Below, piece by piece: positions 9,953 to 20,300 of a stretch of 64,000 nucleotides of DNA (the stretch's first letter is position 1; every line of letters begins with the position of its first letter). The notes under the pieces were generated by a model, which was given only the letters and a program-made list of their open reading frames with translations, was not told the DNA's origin and did not search any database. The position numbers and the translations under genes are program-made. This stretch comes from Thalassotalea piscium (GTDB taxonomy: Bacteria; Pseudomonadota; Gammaproteobacteria; Enterobacterales; Alteromonadaceae), in NCBI RefSeq assembly GCF_030295935.1, contig NZ_AP027362.1:2604001-2668000 (forward strand). Reading direction: 5' to 3'.

Positions 9953-12421
9953 TTATTCTTCTACGGGTATCACTTGGCATCGAAGCATAGCTTCTTGAGT
10001 GATATCCAGTAGTTGTACCACTCCTGCAACACTCCATATTTGCTGCTCTAGCTGTTTACCTCTGTGTATAGCGTAGCCACTAATATAACTTAGCTCAGGG
10101 TTTAAATACTCCATGTCAGGCCTATCTGTTCGCGATAATTTCACTTGAACACATAAAAAGTCGCCTTTTTTTAATGCTTCATGAATAAATTGTTTTTTTA
10201 ACGCTTGCGTTGGTAGTTCAGATCCTAACTTGGTTGTTACCGCTTGATCGACAAAATCTTTGTTTGTGTTTATTGAAATATATAGCACGTCAACAATTGG
10301 AATATCTCCAGCCTTCACTTTTTTCAATGTAGAATGCATTAATGTTGTAGCTTGTAAGTTATTAAGTATTGGATACAAGTTATATAAACGGCTTCTATCA
10401 CTAAGTTGAGCACAGTAATTGATCAACTTTTCATGTTCAGAATTACAAGTGATCACTTCAATTTTATAGCGACTACCACTCGTTTGTATGATTAACGAGG
10501 GTGTCATTAAACTTCTGCTATAAATATTACGTAATGCCTTCCCTAGTTCGGGGTTCATCATTGCGTATTCGTCATGTGTGAGCTTTTCTTTGTTCTTCTC
10601 TATTAATGCTTTAAAAAAAGATCGACCAATATGTTTATGCTTTGCAACATAAACACGTAAATTAAGCGTATTCTTCTTTTTATTTATGCGAATAACTTCG
10701 TAAGGTAAGCCTTTCAAATCAAAAGTAGAGGTGATCTTTTGTAGGTTAGGAAAACTCACTTGTAAAATATCACCATTTTTTAATGTTGACGGTTTATCTA
10801 GGGTAAGCTTCAAGCCTGACGCTGAAAAATCTTCAGACTTTCCAAGCCACTTTATTCCCGCTGATTCAGCGATAACCGGTGTTTTATAAAAAAAGCGAGA
10901 TTCAGTACGTTGATTTTTGTAATTAATACCAACATCTTCAACTACCAACCCTTGTGTTAATCGTTTATGCCCAAAACTTTTAAGCTTTGTTGTATTTATT
11001 TGATCTGCTGAAAGTTGCTTGTACTCATGTAAAGTTTCATTATCTGATATTTCATTAGCAACAACGAGGTAACTCAAGGTTTCAATGCTTTTTTGAATAT
11101 CTTCCGGCGGTAATGCATTTAAATATTGTGTTTGTTTATCATCAATATTCGACAGTGTTAATGGTGAATGGCTATAGTCTGAATCGACTTCAAGGCCCGT
11201 TAGTTGAGTAATATTAAAATCAGACTTATGTGATGCAAAACCTAAAAAGTCTGCCATAAAGGTTTTATCTTCACTCAATTGAATATTATCTGCTGTATAA
11301 AAATAACTTTTACCCTGACTTTGATGGATAAAACTATACACATACAAAGCATGACCCGCTCTTTGTGCACGCTTAAGCCGAGCAAGACGCTCTGGCGTTA
11401 TTAAATAATGTAAAGTAGAGGTGTTTCTCTCATCCTGCCAATACTGATAAATACTCTGATTATTGTGGCAAGTTAATGCATACTTCGGCAAAGTTACGCC
11501 GTTTACGTCGTGCATAAATATAGGTAATTCATTAGACTTAGGAACAGAAAAATGTTCAAAAGTGCGCGATTGCAGTGCTGCAATAGTATTGTCTAGGTTA
11601 ACTTTGTATCGGCGTTTGCTACATTGAATAAAATTAACTAGAAACTTTCTAAAGGTGTCTCTGGCTTCATCGCCTACATATACCCTTTGCACACCAATAA
11701 ATTGATGATTTTCAGCTTGTTGAATATTCATTACTTCATAATCGAAATACTGCTCATCCTTAAACGGAAACTCTTCTTCTAAGCCTTTAAAGTAAATAGT
11801 AATCACTTGATTTACTTTAAGTTCATGTGTTTTACTAAACCTAAACTTACAACCGTTAGCACTTATGTCTGAGCTAACACCATCATACCCCTTGTCACCC
11901 TTAAGGCGCACGCTGATAGGAATAGCAAAATTCATTCGCTCTTCTTTACGGTCAAAATAAGGGCCATATTGGTATAGTTTGGCCGGATACTGTGTTTTTT
12001 CTAAAATTTTAGTTTTTGTAAATGTATTCGCTACTGCAGGGGTTTGCTGTGGATTTGATTTTTCATTTTGATACATTACCCGAAAATTATTTTCAGTGTT
12101 CATTAGCGCTTCATAAACACCAAAAGTATAGCCGCCATACAAGGCAACATTTTCTTCAAATAGTTTTATTGCTACGTCATCAATAAAGTGTACGCGTCCT
12201 TCATCTTCATACGGACGGCACACACCATTTACATGCCCTCTTAAGTCAATTAAGCGAGTACAAGGGTTTGCTAAGCGTTTAATTTCCATTTTTAGTAGAA
12301 AACGCTCAGTCTTATCAAGGGTTTTAGTCGCTTCAGCAAATTTTGATTCAAAATCACTCGATGAAACCGCGCCTTTAAAATCATCAATAATATGCTGGTG
12401 TTTAGAAAAATCTTTATTCAT
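9953..12421 (-). CDS. Large protein with two PilZ domains
   Basis: The 822-residue soluble protein carries two c-di-GMP-type PilZ modules. The first, at about residues 160-255, has RKEERMNF followed by SDISANGCKF. The second, at about 500-590, has RTESRFFYK followed by SEDFSASGLKL. Both keep the RxxxR and (D/N)xSxxG motifs needed for c-di-GMP binding. The other regions, including a C-terminal part of about 200 residues, match nothing I recognise. Similar large PilZ proteins occur in Shewanella-type bacteria. No membrane segment is visible. It likely acts as a c-di-GMP effector, with unknown target. The start ATG is at 12419-12421. Confidence 0.85.
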   Translation of the reverse strand: MNKDFSKHQHIIDDFKGAVSSSDFESKFAEATKTLDKTERFLLKMEIKRLANPCTRLIDLRGHVNGVCRPYEDEGRVHFIDDVAIKLFEENVALYGGYTFGVYEALMNTENNFRVMYQNEKSNPQQTPAVANTFTKTKILEKTQYPAKLYQYGPYFDRKEERMNFAIPISVRLKGDKGYDGVSSDISANGCKFRFSKTHELKVNQVITIYFKGLEEEFPFKDEQYFDYEVMNIQQAENHQFIGVQRVYVGDEARDTFRKFLVNFIQCSKRRYKVNLDNTIAALQSRTFEHFSVPKSNELPIFMHDVNGVTLPKYALTCHNNQSIYQYWQDERNTSTLHYLITPERLARLKRAQRAGHALYVYSFIHQSQGKSYFYTADNIQLSEDKTFMADFLGFASHKSDFNITQLTGLEVDSDYSHSPLTLSNIDDKQTQYLNALPPEDIQKSIETLSYLVVANEISDNETLHEYKQLSADQINTTKLKSFGHKRLTQGLVVEDVGINYKNQRTESRFFYKTPVIAESAGIKWLGKSEDFSASGLKLTLDKPSTLKNGDILQVSFPNLQKITSTFDLKGLPYEVIRINKKKNTLNLRVYVAKHKHIGRSFFKALIEKNKEKLTHDEYAMMNPELGKALRNIYSRSLMTPSLIIQTSGSRYKIEVITCNSEHEKLINYCAQLSDRSRLYNLYPILNNLQATTLMHSTLKKVKAGDIPIVDVLYISINTNKDFVDQAVTTKLGSELPTQALKKQFIHEALKKGDFLCVQVKLSRTDRPDMEYLNPELSYISGYAIHRGKQLEQQIWSVAGVVQLLDITQEAMLRCQVIPVEE

Positions 12422-12760
12422 TTATGCCTAATTATCATTACAATAGGGTGATAATAGTTAGTTAGGTTATTATAGATTATCTACTAAAGGGCTCACAAGT
12501 ATTGCGCCAAGGTAGATTAACTAACTATTTAATAACGTTAACTGATACTAGATCTATTAAGATATTTCTCGCTCAGCAAAAATTAAAAGGCACAAAAACA
12601 ACGCATTAATTTTAAATTACGGTTACGCTCATATTAAAAATTAATAGCACTACTTACAGTCTTTTAAACTTGTTCTTAAGAGCTAATTAAGCGCTGAGTT
12701 GAGAATAAATTTATTAGAGTTGGTATTATTAAGCAATAACTATACCTTAAGCATAAAAAT
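12422..12760. other. Intergenic region between the PilZ gene and radA
   Basis: This 339-base AT-rich stretch separates divergent genes and must hold both promoters. I see no repeat-family copy, hairpin or recognisable operator. A reading frame across its end overlaps radA out of frame and does not look like a gene. Confidence 0.5.
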
Positions 12761-14122
12761 ATGGCTAAAAATAAAACCGCCTTTGTTTGTACTGACTGTG
12801 GATCTGAGTATTCACGTTGGATGGGGCAATGTAACGACTGTAAAGCATGGAATACTATTTCAGAGTTTAGGCAAGCTAAAGCACCTGTACGCGCAGGTAA
12901 TTTTTCAGGTTTTGCTGGAGCAACCCAAGCACAAGTTCAAACTCTTGACACTATTGATCTTGCCGACCTACCAAGATTTTCTTCAGGATTTTTAGAGTTT
13001 GATCGTGTTTTAGGCGGCGGAATTGTGCCCGGCAGTGCAATTTTAATTGGCGGAGAGCCAGGCGCGGGTAAAAGTACGCTGTTACTACAAACAATGTGCG
13101 CGCTTTCACACTCAATGTCTGCGTTATATATCACTGGGGAAGAGTCTTTACAGCAAGTTGCAATGCGCGCTAACCGTTTAGGCTTGAAAGCTGATAGCTT
13201 GAAGCTACTATCTGAAACCAGTGTTGAAAACATTTGTCATATTGCCGAAAAAGAAAAGCCTAAAATTATTGTTATAGACTCTATACAAGTAATGCACATG
13301 GCTGATATTCAGTCAGCACCAGGTAGTGTATCGCAAGTACGTGAAGCTGCGGCTTATTTAACTCGCTTTGCTAAGCAACATCATGTTGCCATGATATTAG
13401 TTGGTCATGTTACTAAAGATGGTAGTTTAGCCGGGCCAAAAGTATTAGAACACTGCATTGATTGCTCGATCATGCTTGAAGGTAGTACAGACTCAAGATA
13501 CCGAACATTGCGTGGCAATAAAAACCGTTTTGGCGCGGTAAACGAGCTTGGCGTTTTTGCCATGACAGGTACAGGCTTAAAAGAAGTTAAAAACCCCTCT
13601 GCCATCTTTTTATCACGTTCAGAAGAACAAACCGCTGGCAGTGTTGTAATGGTACTTTGGGAAGGAACTAGACCTTTACTGGTAGAAATTCAAGCGTTAG
13701 TTGACCACTCACCACTGGGAAATCCTCGTCGTGTGGCTGTGGGCGCTGAGCAAAATCGACTCTCTATGCTACTAGCTATTTTACATCGTCACGGTGGATT
13801 ACAAATGAATGACCAAGATGTATTTGTTAACGTAGTAGGAGGAGTAAAGGTAACTGAAACAAGTATAGATTTAGCACTCATTTTAGCGCTTGTTTCTAGC
13901 TTTAGAGATAATGCTTTACCCCATGACCTAGTTGTATTTGGTGAAGTGGGACTTTCAGGCGAAATTCGCCCTGTACCAAGCGGACAAGAACGAATTTACG
14001 AAGCGGCAAAGCATGGCTTTAAACGTGCTATTGTACCTTTTAATAATTTACCCAAACAAAAAATAGACGGAATGGAAGTGATAGGTGTTAAAAAACTTAG
14101 CGATGCATTAGATGTAATTTAA
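12761..14122 (+). CDS. radA: DNA repair protein RadA
   Basis: The 453-residue RecA-like ATPase processes recombination intermediates by branch migration. It has an N-terminal C4 zinc finger (C10, C13, C24, C27), Walker A GGEPGAGKST near residue 97, the RadA-specific KNRFG motif, and a C-terminal Lon-protease-like domain (VGLSGEIRPV) without protease function. Length is typical of the family. The ATG is the first in frame, and the family N-terminus MAKxKTxFVCxxCG matches it. It is monocistronic and followed by a stable hairpin. Confidence 0.96.
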   Translation: MAKNKTAFVCTDCGSEYSRWMGQCNDCKAWNTISEFRQAKAPVRAGNFSGFAGATQAQVQTLDTIDLADLPRFSSGFLEFDRVLGGGIVPGSAILIGGEPGAGKSTLLLQTMCALSHSMSALYITGEESLQQVAMRANRLGLKADSLKLLSETSVENICHIAEKEKPKIIVIDSIQVMHMADIQSAPGSVSQVREAAAYLTRFAKQHHVAMILVGHVTKDGSLAGPKVLEHCIDCSIMLEGSTDSRYRTLRGNKNRFGAVNELGVFAMTGTGLKEVKNPSAIFLSRSEEQTAGSVVMVLWEGTRPLLVEIQALVDHSPLGNPRRVAVGAEQNRLSMLLAILHRHGGLQMNDQDVFVNVVGGVKVTETSIDLALILALVSSFRDNALPHDLVVFGEVGLSGEIRPVPSGQERIYEAAKHGFKRAIVPFNNLPKQKIDGMEVIGVKKLSDALDVI

Positions 14123-14152
14123 CAAATACTTAACGTTAATTTTAGTACCAGG

Positions 14153-14179
14153 CTTGTAATGAAAGTTTATCATTACAAG
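14153..14179 (+). terminator. Hairpin downstream of radA
   Basis: A perfect 10-bp stem (CTTGTAATGA and TCATTACAAG) closes a 7-base loop 30 bases after the radA stop. TCTCACTTT follows, a poor T-tract. It is probably a transcript end or 3' stabiliser. Confidence 0.5.
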
Positions 14180-14296
14180 TCTCACTTTAACCTTATACTT
14201 AGCCAATAACTATCACTCACCTTTCAAATAAAGCCAATTAACTCAGAACAGTTGACTTTATCAACCATCTAGACAAAATGGTTGCGAGATAATTTA

Positions 14297-14520
14297 TAAT
14301 ACCAATCCACATAAGAAAGTGGTCGCTTAGCGATAGTTTAAAGGTTTAGAGGCAAGGCATTGATTGATGAGAATGGTTATTCTCGGGTCAAAGTCAATAA
14401 CGCCACTTCTATGCCATTAGCACTCGTCTAGCGGAAACGCATGGGCACCATGAGAAATGCACACAATATGATTGATGTAGAATAACTAAATCTACTCATA
14501 TTTTGTTTGTTCTAATGTCG
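14297..14520. repeat. Family A-related divergent repeat in the radA-M13 peptidase gap
   Basis: The 456-base gap contains TAATACC at 14297, then ATAAGAAAGTGGTC, TAAAGGTTTAGAGGCAAGG and CATTGA. The same string of words, with changes, occurs in the element at 22828-22992. The left end resembles family A, but no matching right end is visible, so I cannot place the right boundary. I see no gene here. Confidence 0.5.
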
Positions 14521-14590
14521 CTCGTGTCGTTCTAAGTGAGCCCTCTTTCTGTACAATTGTATAACTACTTATAACAATATGAGAATTTTA

Positions 14591-16678
14591 ATGAAAAAAT
14601 CTTTAATTGCGCTTTCAATCACAGCTGTTCTGTTATCAGCTTGTGGTGACAATAAGCCAACATCAGTTGCAGAGACTAAAACAGCAAAATCAGAACAATC
14701 AAACACTCAAGCAGCACAAAAAGCAGAATTAGGCAGTTTTGGCGTAGATTTATCAGCACGCAATGAAGCAGTTAAACCCGGCGATGACTTCTTTATGTAT
14801 GCCAGCGGCACTTGGTACGATAATTATGAAATGCCAGCAGATAAAACGCGCTTTGGCGCTTTTACCGCTTTAGCTGAGCGTAGTGAAAAACAAGTTAAAG
14901 AAATTATTGATGATGTGACTTCTCGCTCAGACTTAAACGCTGATGAACAAATGATCGCAGATTTCTACAATAGTTACATGGACACTGAAACTATTAACAA
15001 GCTAGGTTTATCACCAATTCAAGCAACGCTTGATGAAATTGCCGCAGCATCTTCAATTAAAGATATCACCAAGATTTTTGGCGCATCATGGTTAAATGGC
15101 ACAACTAGCCCAATTGGTGGTGGCATGTGGTTTAACCGATTAGATGCAGACAAATATGAAATGTCTATTGGTGCTGGTGGTTTAGGTATGCCAGACCGTT
15201 CATACTATTTAGAAGAAAGTGAACGCTTTACTAAAACGCGTGCCGCTTATGTCGCGCATATTGCTGAAATGCTTGCCTTTGCTAAGGTAGAAAATGCTGA
15301 GCAAAAAGCACAAGCAATTTTAGCTTTAGAAACGAAGATTGCAGAAGGTCATTGGCCACGCGAAAAACGCCGTAATCGTGATTTAACATTAAATCAGATT
15401 AAGCGTACTGAACTCTCTTCAGCCTACCCTAATTTTGACTGGGAAACATATTTTTCAGAAACTGGTTATCAAGTTCCACAGGTAAATATTTCTCAACCAG
15501 AACCTATCAAAGCAATGATTGCATTATTAAATAACGAAGATATTAACGTTTGGAAAGATTACATGGTTTACCATACGTTAAAAAATAATGCCTCTTACCT
15601 TCCAGAAGACGTTTATGCCGCCAACTTTAAATTTTATGGCACAGAATTAAGCGGTCAAATTCAAGCGAAACCTCGCTGGAAAAGAGCTGTTTCGCAAATG
15701 TCAGGTACTGAATCTTTAGGTTTTGCTATTGGTAAAGTTTATGTAGCACGTTACTTCCCTGAATCATCAAAACAACAAATGGCTGATTTGGTTGATAATT
15801 TACGTAAAGCATTGGGCGAGCGTATTACTGGCTTAGAATGGATGAGTGAAGAAACTAAAGTTAATGCTCAAGAAAAATTAGCAGCCTTTAACCCTAAAAT
15901 TGGTTATCCAGATGTATGGCAATCTTTTGATGGTTTAACTATTTCAAGTACTGATTTAATGGGCAACTTGCAAAACTTACGCAAGTTTTTCCGTAAAGAC
16001 AGTGTGGCAAAAGAATTAGAGAAAACAGATCGTAATCGTTGGGGAATGACACCACAACGTGTAAATGCTTATTATAACAGTTCATTTAATGAAATCGTTT
16101 TCCCTGCCGCTATTTTACAACCGCCATTTTTCGATCCTAATGCAGATCCTGCTGTTAATTATGGTGGTATTGGCGCTGTTATTGGTCATGAAATGGGCCA
16201 TGGATTTGATGATCAAGGATCAAAGTCTGACGCTAAAGGTGTACAACGTAACTGGTGGACAGATCAAGACAGAGAAGCATTTGACGCAAAAGCAGATGCA
16301 CTTGCCGCTCAATACAGCCAATATGAACCCATTCCAGGTAACTTTGTTAATGGAAGAAACAGCTTAGGTGAAAACATTGGCGATGTTGGTGGTTTAGCGA
16401 TGGCTTACCATGCATACAAATTAAGTTTAAATGGCAAAGAAGCACCAGTTATAGACGGTGTTACCGGTGATCAACGCTTCTTCTTGGCTTGGGCACAAGT
16501 TTGGAAAGAAAAACGCACCGAGAAAAGCATGTTAAGCCAACTAAAAGGCGGCACGCATGCGCCTGGTCGATTCCGTGCACAAGCACCAAGAAACCACGAT
16601 GCATGGTACAAAGCATTTGATGTTAAAGAGGGTGATGAACTTTATTTAGCACCAGAAGAGCGTGTACGTATTTGGTAA
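14591..16678 (+). CDS. M13 family (PepO/neprilysin-type) zinc metallopeptidase lipoprotein
   Basis: The 695-residue peptidase has a lipoprotein signal with lipobox LLSAC (C18), so it is likely anchored in the envelope. M13 hallmarks are the substrate-binding region NAYYNSSFNEIVFPA, the zinc motif VIGHEMGHGFDDQGS, and the third ligand in LGENIGDVGGL. The C-terminus ends ERVRIW, as M13 enzymes usually end in a conserved aromatic. I start at the ATG at 14591, which has GAGA 6 bases upstream; an in-frame ATG at 14579 adds four residues before the signal. M13 enzymes cleave short peptides. The terminator downstream is split by an insertion. Confidence 0.93.
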   Translation: MKKSLIALSITAVLLSACGDNKPTSVAETKTAKSEQSNTQAAQKAELGSFGVDLSARNEAVKPGDDFFMYASGTWYDNYEMPADKTRFGAFTALAERSEKQVKEIIDDVTSRSDLNADEQMIADFYNSYMDTETINKLGLSPIQATLDEIAAASSIKDITKIFGASWLNGTTSPIGGGMWFNRLDADKYEMSIGAGGLGMPDRSYYLEESERFTKTRAAYVAHIAEMLAFAKVENAEQKAQAILALETKIAEGHWPREKRRNRDLTLNQIKRTELSSAYPNFDWETYFSETGYQVPQVNISQPEPIKAMIALLNNEDINVWKDYMVYHTLKNNASYLPEDVYAANFKFYGTELSGQIQAKPRWKRAVSQMSGTESLGFAIGKVYVARYFPESSKQQMADLVDNLRKALGERITGLEWMSEETKVNAQEKLAAFNPKIGYPDVWQSFDGLTISSTDLMGNLQNLRKFFRKDSVAKELEKTDRNRWGMTPQRVNAYYNSSFNEIVFPAAILQPPFFDPNADPAVNYGGIGAVIGHEMGHGFDDQGSKSDAKGVQRNWWTDQDREAFDAKADALAAQYSQYEPIPGNFVNGRNSLGENIGDVGGLAMAYHAYKLSLNGKEAPVIDGVTGDQRFFLAWAQVWKEKRTEKSMLSQLKGGTHAPGRFRAQAPRNHDAWYKAFDVKEGDELYLAPEERVRIW

Positions 16679-16752
16679 TAACGCTCGTCTTTAGTAGGGC
16701 GTATTAAACTTTACTATAAAAAAATAAAAGGCTGCAGTTGCCTGTCTCTTGA

Positions 16753-17199
16753 TCACATTTTCAGATCAAGAGATTGGGCTAGTTCATAGCCTTCAAGGAT
16801 GGTTTGCAATTTAAACCATCCTTCCCATAATCGCTCCCACCCGACACGGCCATTACGTTTTGAATCGTGCCAACCCGCTAACTTCCCAAGGTTAATGTAA
16901 GCCCAATACAGGCTTGGTGCCGTTGTCGGTGGTTTTGATTTTTCTCGTTTTGTCCATAGCAACTTCCACGCTAACGGACTTAAAACCGTTTCACAACTAT
17001 GCTTTTCTGCTTCTTTCTTATTAAGGCCAAGGTAACGAAGTTGATGAAGGCGTGCGGCAATAAACGCTAATATCACAATCACCTTTTCTAAATTGTCTTT
17101 ACTTTGCATACGTAAATCTTCTACTTGAGTACCGCCGCTTTTCCACGCTTTGTGGAACTCACTGAATAAATGGATCAGATCACGTTCTGTACAATAAGT
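16753..17199 (-). pseudogene. IS4 family transposase, C-terminal remnant
   Basis: The open frame runs back from the TGA at 16753 to a stop at 17200-17202, about 148 codons. It reads ERDLIHLFSEFHKAWKSGG, then TQVEDLRMQSKDNLEKVIV, then GWHDSKRNGRVGWERLWEGW near its end. This is the C-terminal portion of an IS50-type IS4 transposase, including the helix region with the third catalytic acidic residue. The N-terminal two thirds is missing. An ATG at 17201-17203 on the minus strand may be the original start, separated by the deletion junction and now out of frame. Confidence 0.85.
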
Positions 17200-17203
17200 T
17201 CAT

Positions 17204-17234
17204 AAAAAAATCCCTCGATTTTTATCGAGGGATT
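17204..17234 (-). terminator. Hairpin terminator inside the IS end
   Basis: AATCCCTCGAT (17209-17219) pairs with ATCGAGGGATT (17224-17234) around four bases. On the minus strand seven T residues follow. It lies between the element's outer end and the old transposase start, where it would block transcripts entering from outside. Several IS4 family elements carry a similar safeguard. Confidence 0.7.
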
Positions 17235-17300
17235 TGTGTAGGAAAGACAGGCAGTTGCAGCCTTTTTTAATATCTGCAGATCACATTTATAAACCAGATA

Positions 17301-17397
17301 TAATACCAGCTTCATTAATTAAGTGATCTACTTTAAACGTAGTAGTTGACTGTTTTAGCCAGTAGAAATGTTCACATAATTATTGAGATTGGTATTA
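17301..17397. repeat. Family A inverted-repeat element (MITE-like), abutting metH
   Basis: The 97-bp element starts TAATACCAGCTTCATTAATT and ends with its imperfect inverse (on the other strand TAATACCAATCTCAATAATT). Its end touches the metH stop codon: on the minus strand metH ends TAG and the next bases are TAATACC. The folded element may serve as the transcript end for metH. Confidence 0.8.
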
Positions 17398-20300
17398 CTA
17401 CTCTGGCTCATAATCTAAATTAGCGGATAACCAGCGTTCAGCCTCGGCTAGAGTCATGCTTTTACGCGTGGCGTAATCAACGATTTGGTCTTTAGCTATT
17501 TTGGCTACAGCAAAATACTTACTGTCTGGATGCGCAAAATACCAACCACTTACCGCCGCACCGGGCCACATTGCGTAACTTGAGGTTAGCTCCATGCCTA
17601 TATTTCCTTTCACGTTAAGTAAGTCCCATAGCAGTCCTTTTTCGGTATGTTCAGGACACGCAGGATAACCTGGCGCAGGACGTATACCTTGATACTGTTC
17701 ACGGATTAATGAATCATTTTCAAAGTTTTCATCCGGTGCATAACCCCAATACTCTTTTCGAATTTTTTCGTGCAAGTATTCAGCACTTGCTTCAGCTAAA
17801 CGATCTGCCACCGCTTTTAATAAAATGCTATTGTAATCATCGTGATCCGCGTCATAAACCTTCACTAATTCATCAACACCAAAACCTGCCGATACCGCAA
17901 AAGCACCCATGTAGTCTTTTATCCCTGATGATTCGTCAGCAACATAGTCAGCTAAACAACGGTTGTATTGACCTGTTGGTTTCTTACTTTGTTGTCTTAA
18001 TTGATGCAAACGCATACGTTCATTTGAGCGCGTTTCATCATCGAAAATGATTAAATCATCTTCTACTCTTTGCGCTGGAAATAAACCAAATACGGCTTTT
18101 GCCTGTATTTTATTTCCCGAAATTATGTCGTCAATCATCGTATTGGCATCGTTAAACAACTTAGTCGCTTCTACTCCGATCACTTCATGTTTTAATATTA
18201 ATGGGTACTTGCCCATTAATTGCCAAGTCATAAAAAATGGCGTCCAATCAATATAGTTTCTTATGATATTAAAATCTAATGACTCTAATACGGTTACGCC
18301 TAATTTGTTTGGCACTTTAGGCGTGTAGTTGTCGAAGTTAATTGGCACACTATTCGCTCTAGCTTCTTCAAGTGTAATTAAGCTTGAGCGTGGCCCTTTT
18401 TTATAATGTCTTTCTCTCACCCGCTTATATTCGTCAGCTTGTCGCTCCATAAATGCAGGACGAAATTCATTTGACAATAAATTGCTAACAACCGATACCG
18501 ATCGCGAAGCATTGGGCACATAGACAACGGGATGATCATATTGCGGATCAACTTTTACCGCGGTATGCGCTTTAGAAGTAGTTGCACCACCAATAAGTAA
18601 CGGTAATTCAAAGTTTTGACGCTTCATTTCTTTGGCTACGTGCACCATTTCATCTAACGAGGGGGTTATAAGCCCCGACAAGCCAATAATATCAACATTC
18701 TCTTCTTTGGCGACACGTAATATATCTTCACAAGACACCATTACACCTAAGTCAACAATATCGTAATTGTTGCACTGCAACACTACGCCAACAATGTTTT
18801 TGCCAATATCATGAACATCACCTTTCACCGTTGCCAGTAAGACCTTGCCGTTAGAAGTAATTTCAGTTTTTTCATCTTCAATAAATGGGTTTAAATAGGC
18901 CACTGCTTGCTTCATTACACGCGCAGATTTTACCACTTGCGGTAAAAACATTTCGCCAGCGCCAAATAAGTCGCCTACCACATTCATACCGTCCATTAAT
19001 GGGCCTTCGATAACATCAAGTGGTTTTGCTGCCTGCAACCGTGCATCTTCTGTATCTTCGATAATAAATTCATTAATGCCTTTGACTAATGAGTACTCTA
19101 AACGTTTAATAACAGGTAACTCTCGCCAGGTTAAATCGGCTTTATTATCTACGGCACCGGCTTGGCCACGGTATTTTTCTGCAAGCTCCAATAAACGTTC
19201 AGTTGCACCATCGTCATTGTTTTGAATAACATCTTCTACGGCAGTACGTAAATCGTCTGGAATATCTGAATAAATAGCAAGTTGCCCTGCATTAACGATC
19301 CCCATATCCATACCGCTTTTTATCGCGTGATATAGAAAAACAGCATGAATAGCTTCACGAACCGCATTATTCCCTCGAAATGAAAATGAAACGTTAGACA
19401 CGCCACCAGAGATCATTGCATGGGGTAAGTTTTGCTTAATATCTGCAACGGCTTCGATAAAATCTACCGCATAATTATTATGCTCCTCAATACCGGTTGC
19501 AACAGCAAAAATATTAGGATCGAAGATAATATCTTCAGCAGGAAAATTAATTTCCTCAACTAAAATTTTATAAGCACGTTGGCAAATTTCAAATTTACGT
19601 ACCCTTGTATCTGCTTGACCCTTTTCATCAAAAGCCATAATAATTACTGCGGCGCCATATCGGCGCAGCAATTCAGCTTGCTGGCGAAAATTCTCTTCCC
19701 CTTCTTTTAAACTGATAGAATTAACTACACCTTTACCCTGAATGCATTTAAGCCCTGCTTCTAAAATTTCCCACTTAGAGGAATCAAGCATAATTGGCAC
19801 TTTAGCTATATCAGGCTCACCAGCAATTAAGTTAAGGTATCGGACCATAGCGGCTTGAGAATCAAGCATGCCTTCATCCATATTTATATCAATTATTTGC
19901 GCACCATTTTCTACTTGCTGTAAGGCTACCGAAATTGCTTGTTCATAGTTTTCTTCAATAATTAAACGCTTAAATGCTGCCGAGCCCGTGATATTTGTTC
20001 GCTCACCTACGTTTACAAAGAGGCTATTTTCATCAATTGTCAGTGCTTCTAAACCAGAAAGCCGACACGCAATTGGACGAGGTAAAATGGCACGCGGCTT
20101 AACATCTTTAACCGCTTCATACATCTGTTTAATGTGTTCAGGTGTAGTGCCACAACATCCGCCAATAATATTTAAAAAACCCGATTCTGCCCACTCTTTA
20201 ACGTGAGACTTCATCTCGTCTGAACCTAGATCATATCCACCAAATGCGTTAGGTAAACCAGCATTAGGATGTGCAGAAACTGCAAAGTCTGAGATTCGGC

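Larger units (their letters stand above)
16742..17250 (-). mobile_element. Internally deleted IS4-type (IS50-like) insertion element
   Basis: The 509-bp element begins CTGTCTCTTGATCACA and ends with the inverse of CTGTCTTTCCTACACA. These imperfect terminal repeats share CTGTCT and CACA. The left end closely resembles the inside end of IS50. It is flanked by a perfect 8-bp duplication GCAGTTGC (16734-16741 and 17251-17258). It holds only the 3' part of a transposase gene, so most of the 5' coding region is gone. The intact ends mean it could still be moved by a related transposase acting in trans. Confidence 0.85.
16726..17268 (+). terminator. M13 peptidase terminator, interrupted by an insertion element
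   Basis: Removing the insertion and one copy of its 8-bp target duplication rebuilds AAAGGCTGCAGTTGCAGCC followed by six T residues. This is a perfect GGCTGC/GCAGCC stem with an AGTT loop. The left part (16726-16741) and right part (17251-17268) now flank the insertion. The two halves could still pair over 500 bases, but normal termination is probably damaged. Confidence 0.75.

Noticed and set aside
12699-12995. Reading frame of 98 codons overlapping the start of radA
   Set aside because: It is out of frame with radA over most of its length, has no family-like sequence and includes the radA zinc-finger coding region read in another frame.
16065-16367. Reading frame of 100 codons inside the M13 peptidase gene
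   Set aside because: It is a shadow of the zinc-site region (HEMGH) in another frame, without its own ribosome-binding site.
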